Assembly (NCBI GenBank): GCA_012064385.1
Contig: QRDG01000415.1
Coordinates: 2,201,792-2,265,791 of the forward strand
Direction of reading: 5' to 3'
Length of the DNA: 64,000 nucleotides
Source of the DNA: Puccinellia tenuiflora
Lineage: Eukaryota; Streptophyta; Magnoliopsida; Poales; Poaceae
Shown: positions 1 to 9,867 of the stretch, one piece after another
How positions within the stretch are numbered: the first letter of the stretch is position 1
Layout of the letters: the number at the start of each line of letters is the position of its first letter
The notes under the pieces: generated by a model
Told to the model about the DNA's origin: nothing
The model's input: the letters and a program-made list of their open reading frames with translations, nothing else
The model's database searches: none
Made by a program: the position numbers and the translations under genes

Positions 1-232
1 TCACACTTAATTCGATTACAAAACTTATTCAAATCCTCTAATTTAAAATGATAAATGTAGAAGTAGAATGTCGCCAGCATCAACTCCTTGATTGCCATCT
101 CTCCACGAAATCCACTAAGTCCCTTCATGCACTTCTCAAACGGCAGGCCCTGTTTTCACAAAATAGCACAAGTATCAAATACTTAGCTCACCACAAGTGT
201 AAATAGGACATTAAACATTTATAACTAGTATA

Positions 233-862
233 TCAAAATATACCTTCTACATTGACTACTTCTCCTGCTATGGGCTCTACTTTGACATGACGCAGCCGAG
301 ACACAAACTCACAGAAGGTGATCGAATCTCCTCTCATAACATAGTCTCTGACATAATTCTTGTAGCTGGGAGAAAGCGAGCGCAACACCCCATCTATCAC
401 CAATTTGTCAGTCATCTCATAGTTCCAAACATCCACCAGAGTGTAATACAACTTATGCATCTTCCTCAGTTGTTGTTCCAAGCAAGTGTTTTCTTCCATC
501 TTAGTTGAAAGAAATTCATCCAGAACCTCAAACCTTGCAACTCTAACTTGCGCTATGAACCTACTCTTAAGCTCATTAACAATCTCCATTGCGCTCAAGT
601 TCTCAAATTGGTTGACAAGGTTAATGTTCATGAAGGTGCGCACCAACCACTGGACTTTCAAGTAGATGGTCTGTTGCTCGTACCATTCCATGTACCCTTC
701 ATAGTCTGCAGCAACATCTGGGCATTCTTCTAAAGGTTCATCTATCACGTAGAGCTCATGATTTTCATAAAGGGTTTCTCTCAGACGCATGTACCAAGTA
801 GCAAAATTTGCCCCATCCACACGCAGATCCTCAGAGAGGAACATCTTTCTGTAGTCACCCAT
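233..862 (-). pseudogene. Copia retrotransposon gag, 5' part (209 codons)
   Basis: The reading frame resembles the gag polypeptide of Ty1-copia elements: an N-terminal block with W23 (NFATWYMRLRE), a central helical block around residues 85-150, and a run near 160-185 (LSPSYKNYVRDYV) that matches the usual gag core. It should make the nucleocapsid precursor that packages element RNA. No CCHC knuckle, protease, integrase or RT follows: the frame stops at 233, and the remaining 232 bases to the window edge show only a short open stretch after a possible splice acceptor near 155. The ATG at 862 follows directly on an Angela/WIS-like leader. I call it a partial element; the rest may lie beyond the window edge. 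The copia-gag assignment is recognition of the family pattern, not a search. Confidence 0.7.
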
Positions 863-1484
863 GATCTAAAAGGATTTTGCAAAGACATTTTAGGACTTTT
901 GTTTATGATAATTTTATGTTCATATTAATCAAATTACTTCATGAACTCCCACTAAACTCAACATCTCTCCGGTTGTTTAGTGACACACGATCCAAATCCA
1001 CTACACCACCTCCGATCATCACGTGAGATGATATAGCTTCAATGGTGAACAACTCAGTCTTGATCATATCATTCATATGAGTCGTGTTTAACCTTTCGGT
1101 TCCGTGTTCCCGAGGCCATGTCTGTACATGCTAGGCTCGTCAAGATTTACCGTAGTATTTCATGCATGTGTAAACTGGCTTACACCCGTTGTATGTGGAC
1201 GTTGAATCTATCACACCCGATCATCACGTGGTGCTTCAAAACGACGAACTTTCACAACGGTGCATACTAGGGGAGAACACTTAATTATCTTGATATTAAC
1301 GTGAGAGATCACCTTATCATGCTACCGTCGCGATCAAATCTAAGCAAGCAATAAGGTGCATAAAAGGATTAACATCACATGCAATTCATAAATTGTGATA
1401 TGATATGGCCTTTTCTTCTTGTGCCTTTGATCTCCATCTCCAAAGCACCGGCATGATCTCCATCACCTCCGGCATTGTGGCGCC
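863..1484 (-). mobile_element. Copia 5' untranslated leader (Angela/WIS-like), minus strand
   Basis: Read on the minus strand, this stretch closely resembles the leader between the 5' LTR and gag of Triticeae Angela/WIS elements as I remember it, including the phrases CACCACGTGATGATCGGGTG and CACGTGATGATCGGAGG shortly before gag. No reading frame of note. It belongs with the gag at 233-862. Its own 5' LTR should follow to the right in reverse orientation, but a plus-strand LTR starts instead at 1485. Confidence 0.6.
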
Positions 1485-2690
1485 TGTTGGAGATATGCCC
1501 AAGAGGCAATAATAATGATTATTGTTTATCATATTTCCCCGTTCATGATATGTTTAATTCCATTCTAGAATTGTATTAATCGGAAACAAATACATGTGTG
1601 GAATATAAATGGTAATGTGTCCCTAGTCTTTCCTCTTGTGACTAGTTTGTTTGATTAAGTGATGGTTAGATGTTTCCTAATCATGGATTTATGAATCACT
1701 TGATAAACGAAGTTTGTATCATGGGAGATGATATAATGGACAAGACTCAAATTAAATAGATGTCAAATATAGTTTCCTTAGACCATGAGATTATGTTACT
1801 CCCGCTTGTCGGAGGAGTGCTTTGTGGACATCAAACGTCACTTCGTAACTGGGTGATTATAAAGGTGGCTTTCAGGCTCTCTAATGATAGGTTATCTCTA
1901 GGCCCTCTCGGTAGTATAGCATCCAAACGCTTGCAAGCATATGACTAAGTGGCTAGTCATAAGGGATCCTATTCTATGGGAATGAGTAAAGCGAACTTGT
2001 CGGGAACGAGATTAATCAGATATGGAGATATCGGTGGATTGAATCTCGGAAAAGTAATATATCGTGAAACAAAAGGAATCGTATGTGGATTAATTGAATC
2101 CCAGACATTGTGGTTCGACTGGTAAAGTACTTCGTCGAATATGTAGGAGTTAATATGGGCATCCCGGTCCCGCTATTAAAATGACATATTCACAAACCCG
2201 CAGAGTCACACACTTAACGTTCGATGTAGTTAGGGTTCGAGATAAATGATGGTGAGAAAGAATGTTGATTCGGAGTCCCGGATAGGATCCCGGATGTCAT
2301 GAGGAGTTCCGGAGTGGTCCGGAGAATAAGATTCATATAAGGAAAGTGGTTTCCGGAGGTTCGAAAAGGTTCGGGAATTTATCGGTAAAGTATCGGAAAG
2401 TTCTAGAAGGTTCTAGAGGGGTCTAGAAGTGGGGCCCATAGGAGTATGGGGCCCACATGGAATTAAGGGGTGGTGGACTGGCCACATGGGCCAGCCGCAC
2501 CATGCCCTAAGGGGCCCATGCGGGCAAGCCCAAGAGGGGAAGGGGGGCCGGCCGGCCAAAACCCTAACCCTAGGGGGCTTGCTTGGGGGGCAAGCTACCC
2601 CCTAGCCGCCGGCCCTAGATGGGGTTGGGGCGCACCCCCCCTACCACCTATATAAGGAGGGGCAAGGGTGAAAGAACAAACGATGTCCCG
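1485..2690 (+). mobile_element. Copia LTR (Angela/WIS/BARE-like), plus strand, 3'-truncated
   Basis: The stretch opens with TGTTGGAGATATGCCC, the start typical of Angela/WIS/BARE LTRs, and stays recognisable through GGTTCGG, GAGTTCCGGA(G)TGGTCCGGAG and the GC-rich block before the promoter. A TATA box (CTATATAAGG) lies at 2648-2657. About 30 bases further on, similarity stops and another repeat begins, so the R-U5 end is missing. The orientation is opposite to the Copia leader and gag at its left, so it is not that element's own LTR in normal order. Confidence 0.7.
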
Positions 2691-2691
2691 G

Positions 2692-3084
2692 ATGTCGCCT
2701 ACAGGGGGGTGAATAGGCGATTAACACTTTTTCTATTTAGGGGCTTGATAATTGCGGAATAAAACTATGTGTTTAAATTAACAAGCCAACAACCTAAATT
2801 ACTAGGTTCACCTATGTGCACCAACAACTTATGCTAAGCAATATAACGACAAGGTGATAGCAAGATATGAACTTCAAGCACGAAGGCTATCACAATGTAA
2901 ATTGCATAAGTAAAAGCTCGGGTATAGAAATAACCGAGGCACGTGGAGACGAGGATGTATTCCCGAGTTCCTCCTTGTTAAGGGAGTACGTCTCGTTGGA
3001 GGGGCGTGAGCTCGCCACAAGAGGCCTACTCAAGATGCCACAAAGGCCTCACCCTATTCTCCGATAAACCTCACCCAAGGGATT
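2692..3084. repeat. Fragment of an unassigned high-copy repeat
   Basis: The stretch starts GATGTCCCGGATGTCGCC and contains GGGGGGTGAATAGGCGATTA, a phrase I recall as common in grass repeats. It is cut at 3084 by the LTR of element A. No coding content; the 66-codon frame at 2867-3067 has no recognisable features. Family not assigned. Confidence 0.45.
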
Positions 3085-3640
3085 TGTCGTGGGGTTGTCA
3101 CGGCAAGTTCTTCCTTAGGGAAGATGAGTTCTGGGGCCATTGATGACTGAAGTACGCTGGAACGGTTAATCTCGCCAAGGAACAAGGATTTACCCAGGTT
3201 CGGCCCCTCTGATTCGAGGTAAAGACCTACTTCCTGCTTCTCTGTTATTGCTCTTGATATGTCTCGATTACAAGGACCCGGCTCCCACAACTTAGGAGCC
3301 GGCGACTTCTCTCTGGTGGCTAGGGTTTCTCTACTGATTGAAGCTTATCGATCTAAGGTCCAGGACCCCGCTTATAAAGGTTGCCGGGTCCCTGGACTTA
3401 CACTTTACACCGAGTCATACTAGAACACGGAGTCCTACTCTACGTCTTGGTCTTCCAAGTTTAGACTCCGGGTTGTACTTGGACTCCTTCCTGACGGGTC
3501 CTTTCTTCATCATGGGCCCTGGCCGGCTTGTCTCCAGCCCAGCCCATGCGACTTGATACGTGACTCGGCTTTGGCCTTCTTGGTCTTGGCGGGTCTACTT
3601 TCCGGGTCCATGGGCCTACCCATAAAGTATCCCCCCATCA
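3085..3640 (-). repeat. Element A 3' LTR
   Basis: On the minus strand it begins TGATGGGGGGATAC and ends CCCCACGACA. It matches the right-hand LTR over its full 556 bp except for six substitutions. A TATA-like CTTTATAAGC (reverse complement near 3370-3380) marks the promoter. Confidence 0.92.
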
Positions 3641-3658
3641 GTAGCCCCCGAATTTATC
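3641..3658 (-). promoter_or_regulatory. Element A polypurine tract
   Basis: Read on the minus strand, ATTCGGGGGCTAC sits directly before the 3' LTR start (TGATGG), where the primer for plus-strand DNA synthesis must lie. The same core CGGGGGCTAC precedes the 3' LTR of element B. Confidence 0.75.
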
Positions 3659-4037
3659 TTGGGCACAGCTTGGCGGCTTCCTCTGACTTGTTGGTTCGAC
3701 TCTCTGGGTCGACTCCTTCCACTTGAGCCAAAGGCTCCAAAGTCGCCTGCTGCTAGCTCCAAGATGAATTCCTGCATAAAAACATATTACTTACATAAAA
3801 TGAGTCCGTCCTGTTCTTTCGCACAAGTCCACCACTCTAGCTATTTATAGCACTTGGCCGAGTCTGTGGCTATTCCTGTGCACTACTCTGTCAATTTTCA
3901 ACTCTTTAAGTCATGGGACTCGGCTTCCTGCAACAAGCCGGCTATTCTTCCCTCTCTGTAACCTTATCTTTTGACTATCGAATCGTTATCCACGATTTTA
4001 CCGCGGGCCACCACTGTAAACCTCTAGGGCTTTTACC

Positions 4038-4052
4038 CCATCATAAATACCA
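4038..4052 (+). promoter_or_regulatory. Possible TATA box of the element A antisense gene
   Basis: CATAAATACC lies about 110 bases upstream of the ATG at 4161, in a stretch rich in CT (CCTTTCATTCCCC, CCATCTCTGCTGC) as expected of a 5' leader. Inferred from position and composition only. Confidence 0.4.
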
Positions 4053-4160
4053 AAAGGTGAGAACTGAATCGTCACCAAACCTTTCATTCCCCAAACTTTC
4101 CATCTCTGCTGCACTCGTTCCTTTCCCGCGCAGCGCTTCCTCTCGCACCGCACGCACGCC

Positions 4161-7100
4161 ATGGCCCCCAAGCGTCCCACCAAGGGCACCTCCAAGGCCA
4201 AGGCCGCTTCTGGCAGCAGGATCGTCGACATTGCCGCCGAGGCCGCCGCCGCCGCCGCTCCTTCTTCGAAGAGATCTATCTCCGCCGATTGGTGCGGTTC
4301 AACCATCACGGCGGAGCAACTGAAATCGCATCGCCTTGCGGGCCTTCTTCCATCAAGTGTCAGGGCACGAGCTCCTGGGGACGAATCAGTGCCCTCTCCG
4401 GCGAAGGGCGAGGTCGTCATCTTTGCGGAGCATCTTTTCCGCGGCTTCACACCCCCCGGTAATTTGTTCTTCCGCCAGCTCCTCGAGTTCTACAAGCTGC
4501 GCATTCATGACCTCGCCCCAAACTCTGTCCTTACCCTTTCCAACTTTGTTGTTCTCTGTGAGGATTACCTCCAGATCAAACCTGACTTAGATCTATGGCT
4601 TGAGTTGTTCTATTGCAACCCTCAACCTGAAACCTCCGGTGGACCCCTCTTACAATGCGGCGCTGTAGCTCTCCAGCGTCGCCTAAATTCTGTCTTCCCC
4701 AAACCAGTTTTTCCAAATCGCATCAAGGACTGGCAAAAGTCCTTCTTTTATTGCAAAGACACCTCTCCTGAGGATGAACCTAAACTCCCTCAATTTTCTG
4801 AGAGCCGACTGGAGGTGACTCCTGCTATGAAGGCCAGGTGCTCAGAGGCCGCCCGGCCCAAAGTCGAATCCTTGATCCTCAGAATCCGAGCTCTCCTCTC
4901 TCACAACCTGGAAAACATGGATCTTGTCCGCTGCTGGACCACCTGGAAAATTCAACCGCTGAGTCCTAGGACCCGGCTCATCTGCTCATACACCAGGTGT
5001 GTCACAGATGATCTTAGGATGATTGCTAAGTTATCTGATGGTCCTGAACTTGGTCGATTAATCAAGAAATTGACCGGGAAGATGGTGAAGGACCAAGCCC
5101 ACTTTGGGCTCCAGCCTTTTTGCTCCACCTGCCCAGCTCCTGCTGTAAGTACTTTAACTGTCTTTCCTTCTTGCTTGCTTGCATTATCTCAATCTGCTAA
5201 CTCAAATTTTCTGTTCCCCTCTGCAGCTTACCGACTCCTTCTGGAAGTCGACCCTTGAAACTGACAAGGGCAAAGGGAGCACCTCTGCTGCTGCAGAGGT
5301 TGTTGAGGAAGAAGAAGCCAGCGAGGAGTCCTCTAAAGAGGCTACTGCTGCTGGTGATGAAAATGAAGATGAGGAGTCCTCACCTGAGGCTCCCACTGTC
5401 AATGTTGTTGAGGAGGGGTCCTCCTCTGAAGCACAGCATGCTGACCAGGAGCATACCGAATCAAGCCCTGCAAGGGCCCAAACCATTTCATCTGAGGAGT
5501 CCTCAGATGCCAAGAGTCGCTCTCCGACTCCTCCAGTTCCAAAAAATGGGTCCCGGGCTGCTGTGCCCAAGGTTCCTGCCTCACGAGTCCGCAAATCTAG
5601 CGGCTCCTCCAGCGAGCCCGAAGAAATTCCTGCACAAGTCCTTGCTGCCAAGAAAAGGAAATTGCGCTCAAGTGGCCCTGCAGAGTCTCCTCCTCCTCTA
5701 CCTGTATCACATCAGAGGAAGTCGACCTCTCCTCCCGAGAAGGCTGACTCCTATGTGTCTGGAATGTCAATCTTCTCTTCTGACTCTCAAGAAGCTTTAG
5801 ATCTTGAGACAAATGTTGGGTATGACCTTTCTCCTTGGTTTTTACTGGCATGTCATCTGTACTTATCTTTAATCTATACCTGAATTTCAATCTGTCCTGT
5901 CTCAGAGCCCGGCCCTGCGCCAAGGTCTCCAAGCTACCAGGCATGGATGATGTAACTTCCGGCCGAGGAGTTGTACCGCCGTCGACTTCTCAGACGACGA
6001 GTACCAAGACAGCTCCTACGACTCCCACATCTATTGGTGCGACAGCTACTGGGACTCCCCCTGTACCCGAGTCCGCTCCAAGGACTCGGTTGGAGACTCC
6101 TGTGGTGATCCCATCTTCATCTGGAGGTGGAACCCCAACTACTACTGTTCAAGCGCCTCCGAGTCTGGAAAAGGCGGCTCCCACTTCTCAACTGAATACT
6201 GAACCAGCAAAGTCTTCAACTGACTACAGCCGGCTCCGAATATCTGACAACAAATCCTTCAACGAGGCCTACATTGAGGCCGTAGAGCTTAATGATCAAG
6301 CCTCCAAACTAAAGGATGAGGAGCAAGTAGCCCTCAGAGCCCTTGAGATGATTCACAACGTAAGCATTCTAACTTGTGCTCTTTATGCTCTATCCATTAA
6401 TCCCCTATTACAGTAGCCCCCAAGCACCTTATCTTTGGTGACTTGGAGCTAAGATAGGTGCTTCATCCTGAAATCAAATCACTTGGTAGGTAGAACAAAC
6501 TTGCATACTGTAGCCCCCAAGGCCTGAGTCCTTAGCTCTACTAGGACTCGGGGCTGCTAATTTACTGTCTGTCGGGTCCTTAGACCAAAAAATTTCTGCA
6601 TGAGTAGCCCCCAAGCGCCGAGTTGTCAGCCTGCGACGACTTGGAGCTACCAATATATATTGCTCACTGATATCTTACTTGAAGAAAAATTTCTGTTCTG
6701 CGAGTAGCCCCCAAGCGCCAAGTTGCTAACTTGTGGCGACTTGGAGCTGATGACTTGTCGATTAGGACTCTTGACTGCTGTTTATGAAAAAACTGACTCC
6801 TGAGTAGCCCCCAAGCGCCAAGTTGTTAACTTGTAACGTCTTGGAGCTCATGAGTTATAGAATTTGACTTGTAAAAAATCTGACTTGCACTTTTCTGACT
6901 TGTTAATTGTCGACTTATGCATTGCTGACTTCTGCCTTTCATGACTTCTGCTTTTCCAGACTGTTGTCTCCAAGATGAAAAGAGACATGAAGAAATTGGA
7001 AGACGAAGCAGCTACCAGTGCCAAATCTGCTGAATCTGAAAAACAACATTCCCTCAAACTGGAGAAGGACTTACAAGTCCTAGCTGCTGAGCTAGCAAAG

Positions 7101-8120
7101 GTAAAGAAAGAGTCGGCTGAAGCAAAGAAGGCTGCCCAGAAGGCCCACACTGATCTGAGAGCCGTCCTGGATGTATGCCAAAAGGGGATTAAGGCGATGT
7201 GTCATCATATCTTTGGTAAGTTACTGCACTTGCTTTCTTTCAGCTTTATACCAAGAATTCAATGACTTATGACTTTTGGCTTTTCTTACTTTGCAGGGGC
7301 TGACTCCCCAAAACTCAAGCTGCCAACTAGCCAACAACTCCACTCCGTGCTAGACCACTGCCATGGGCTGCAGGAGGGTGCTCGCTCTGTGGTTAAATAT
7401 CTGAACTCCAAGGGCAAGTACCCTAAGGAACCCGAGCGTTTGGTTGATGAATTGTCAAGGGCTCCAGGATACATGCACATGTGGAAACAATCTGCCATGA
7501 GGAGATCTGCCATAAGAATACTTGCACTGGCCCACAGCTACTATCCCACCGTCCTGGAGCCGGCAATGCTCACTATGGGAAAGCCAGAGCAGCATGAAGA
7601 CGGCAAACCTTTCACTCAAGACGACTTTAAAGCTGAGGAGTTGTTAGTGCGGCCTTACGCCTGCGAAATCGCCAACAAGATGGACCCGGAGGTATGGGTT
7701 CATCACTATGACTTGGAGAACAAGAGGGTTAATCCAGGAGTTCCTCCAATCGTAAACTTTGGGCGTCCCTCACAGGATATGACTGGTGCCCCATCAACTG
7801 GGCCAAGCTCTTCCACTCCAGCTGCTCCTAAGCCTGGCGACTTGACTGGTGCAGAGCCCACGCTGAAGACTCCTGCTGCGCCCACCCCTTCAAGAGTCGC
7901 AACTGGCGGCTCCCAAATTCAAGAGGAGTTGAGCAAACACATGAAGAACCCCAGGGGAACTGGTTATCAGACGAAGAAAGTTGCCACAAAATCTCCTGGG
8001 AAGTCGACTTCTGCGTCTGCTGCACAGGCGAAAAACAAGTCTCCAACCAAGGACTCCACAGCTCCAGTCAAGGACTCAGCTCCTTTAAAAGACAATTCTC
8101 TAGATGACTCCAGCGTGTAA
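4161..8120 (+). CDS. Antisense five-exon gene of element A, PF04195-type N-terminus (1,036 aa)
   Basis: Exons: 4161-5144, 5227-5819, 5906-6359, 6960-7215, 7297-8120. All four introns are GT-AG with pyrimidine-rich acceptors, and the phases join to one open frame of 3,111 nt. Exon 1 starts with a Lys/Ala-rich, nucleus-like tail, then carries the conserved domain of grass 'putative gypsy type transposon' proteins (Pfam PF04195; IHDLAPNSVL, LCEDYL, WLELFYCNPQ). Exon 2 is acidic and Ser/Glu/Pro-rich with a KKRKLR basic patch. Exon 4 is a Lys/Glu coiled coil. Exon 5 has a helical domain (HCHGLQEGAR, ALAHSYYPTVLEPAM) and a low-complexity tail. It lies opposite to gag-pol and ends 430 bp from the integrase stop. 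The same four splice sites recur in fragment A2 (24876/24967, 25479/25578, 26030/26561, 26816/26906), which supports the model. Function unknown; similar antisense frames are known in Tat elements such as Grande. Confidence 0.82.
6410..6850 (+). repeat. Diverged tandem repeat with PPT-like motifs in intron 3 of the antisense gene
   Basis: Five copies of a unit of roughly 95-100 bp begin GTAGCCCCCAAG near 6414, 6510, 6604, 6705 and 6804. Most continue with GCGCCAAGTTG ... GGCGACTTGGAGCT. On the minus strand each start reads CTTGGGGGCTAC, close to the element's polypurine tract. The whole array lies inside intron 3 (6360-6959). Confidence 0.8.
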
Positions 8121-8142
8121 TAATTTATTTCTTGATGGCTTT

Positions 8143-8280
8143 AAACTATGTAGCTTGCTAGCTACTTTGGAATGTAATGATGCATTACTGGTGCTGTAAA
8201 CTATTTAGCTTGTTAGCTATTTTGGGCTGTAATGATGCACTTCTGGTGCTTTAAACTATTTAGCTTGTTAGCTATTTTGA
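8143..8280. repeat. 55-bp tandem repeat, about 2.5 copies
   Basis: AAACTAT(G/T)TAGCTTG(C/T)TAGCTA starts at 8143, 8198 and 8253, a period of 55. It lies between the stop of the antisense gene (8120) and the stop of integrase (8551), in the stretch where the two transcripts converge. The rest of 8121-8550 shows no gene. Confidence 0.8.
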
Positions 8281-8550
8281 ATTTGTGCCAATCGGCTTGG
8301 TTCTTATAACCCGTCTAATTTTTCACTGATGAATAAGTAGGCCCTGCATGACTTCTCGTACAGCTTGTGCTGACAGGTTCTTAACTCATATGCTCCTTAG
8401 GATCCATAAGAGAAAGAAACAAGTCATGCCTCGACTAAAGGACTCATGTTCACAGAAGCCGGCTTTATTTCATTTGATCATAATAATTCGATTACATCTA
8501 GGCATGGCTCACTGGGCTCATTGCCTTTCAACTCATGAATCTATTACAAC

Positions 8551-9867
8551 TTAGGTATAATACGGACGTAGCTGAGCTATGTTCCAAGGCCTCTTTGCCT
8601 CTGCATAAGGATCTAGAGTATGAGCTGTATCAGCTCCTTTGCCTACACTTGCCGGCTCTCGCACATCCATCAGGTAGTACGATCCGTTGTTCAGATTCTT
8701 GCTTATGATGAACGGTCCTTCCCATGGTGGAGATAACTTGTGCATCCCTTCCTTACTCTGGACAAGGCGAAGCACTAAGTCTCCTTCCTGGAAAGTCCTG
8801 GTTTTGACTCTGCGTGCGTGATATCGCCGCAGGTCCTGCTGATAAACTGCTGATCTCTCAAGGGCTAGCTCCCTTGCTTCCTCAAGTGCATCGACCGAGT
8901 CCTGTCGGGCGAGTTCATTTTCTGTCTCAACATAATTGGCGACTCGTGGCGAGTCATGCAACAAGTCGCTTGGCAAGACAGCTTCTGCTCCATACACCAT
9001 GAAGAAAGGTGTGAAGCCAGTAGATCTGTTAGGAGTCGTCCTGATGCTCCAAAGCACTGCTGGTAGCTCCTCAACCCAAGACCCGGCAGCTCTTAGCAAA
9101 GGGACTCGGAGCCGGGGCTTAATTCCCTTCAGCAACTCCTGATTTGCCCTCTCTGCTTGTCCATTGGACTGTGGATGTGCCACTGAGGCTAGGTCGAGTC
9201 TGATGTTGTTCTCACCGCAAAACTTGGCCATCTCCCCAACTGATAAGTTGGTACCATTGTCTGTAATGATGCTATGAGGATACCCAAAACGTGTGGCTAT
9301 CTTCTTGAAGAATCTCACAGCCGATGCACCGTCGACTCTGCTGACGGGTTCCACTTCCACCCACTTGGTGAACTTGTCAACTGCCACTAGCAGATGGGTC
9401 TTCTGACAAGGCGACTTTGAGAAAGGGCCCACCATGTCGAGTCCCCAAACTGCAAATGGCCAAGTGATAGGGATGGTTCTGAGTTCCTGAGCTGGCACGT
9501 GGTCTTGCCTTGCGTACCTTTGACACCCATCACAGACTCGAACTATCCTCTCTGCATCTAAATGTGCTGTCAACCAAAAGAACCCGTGCCTGAAAGCTTT
9601 TGACACCAAGGATCTAGTGGATGCATGATGACCACAATCTCCTGCATGGATCTCTTGCAATATTTGCTTGCCCTCTTCTGGAGACACACATCTCTGGTAG
9701 ACTCCAGTAACGCTTCTTCTATATAACTCGCCGTCGATAACTGTGTAGGACTTGCATCGTCTGATGAGTTGTTTTTTCTTGACCTCATCCTTTGGGAGTT
9801 CACCCCGCAGGAGATAGGCTAGGTAGGGCTCTGTCCACTTTGGGGTTGCTCGTACTGCTGCAAACAA
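8551..9867 (-). pseudogene. Element A integrase region of pol
   Basis: The frame encodes a Gypsy integrase. A zinc-binding HHCC module (H74, H80/81, C112, C115) is followed by the catalytic core with D144 (LDMVGPF), D203 (TDNGTN) and E239 (SNGQAERAN), which is the D,D-35-E spacing of retroviral-type integrases. The C-terminal part (GDLVLRLVQ, PWEGPFII, NGSYYLMD, WNIAQLRPYY) matches the GPF/Y-like module of plant elements. It joins cDNA ends to chromosomal DNA. It should be continuous with RT-RNase H upstream, but a frame change near 9860 separates them; the two frames overlap at 9800-9867. The catalytic residues are intact. Confidence 0.88.

Noticed and set aside
5202..5651. 149-codon minus-strand frame opposite exon 2 of the antisense gene
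   Set aside because: It is the complement of a Ser/Glu-rich exon with biased codons; such frames are open by composition. No domain is visible.
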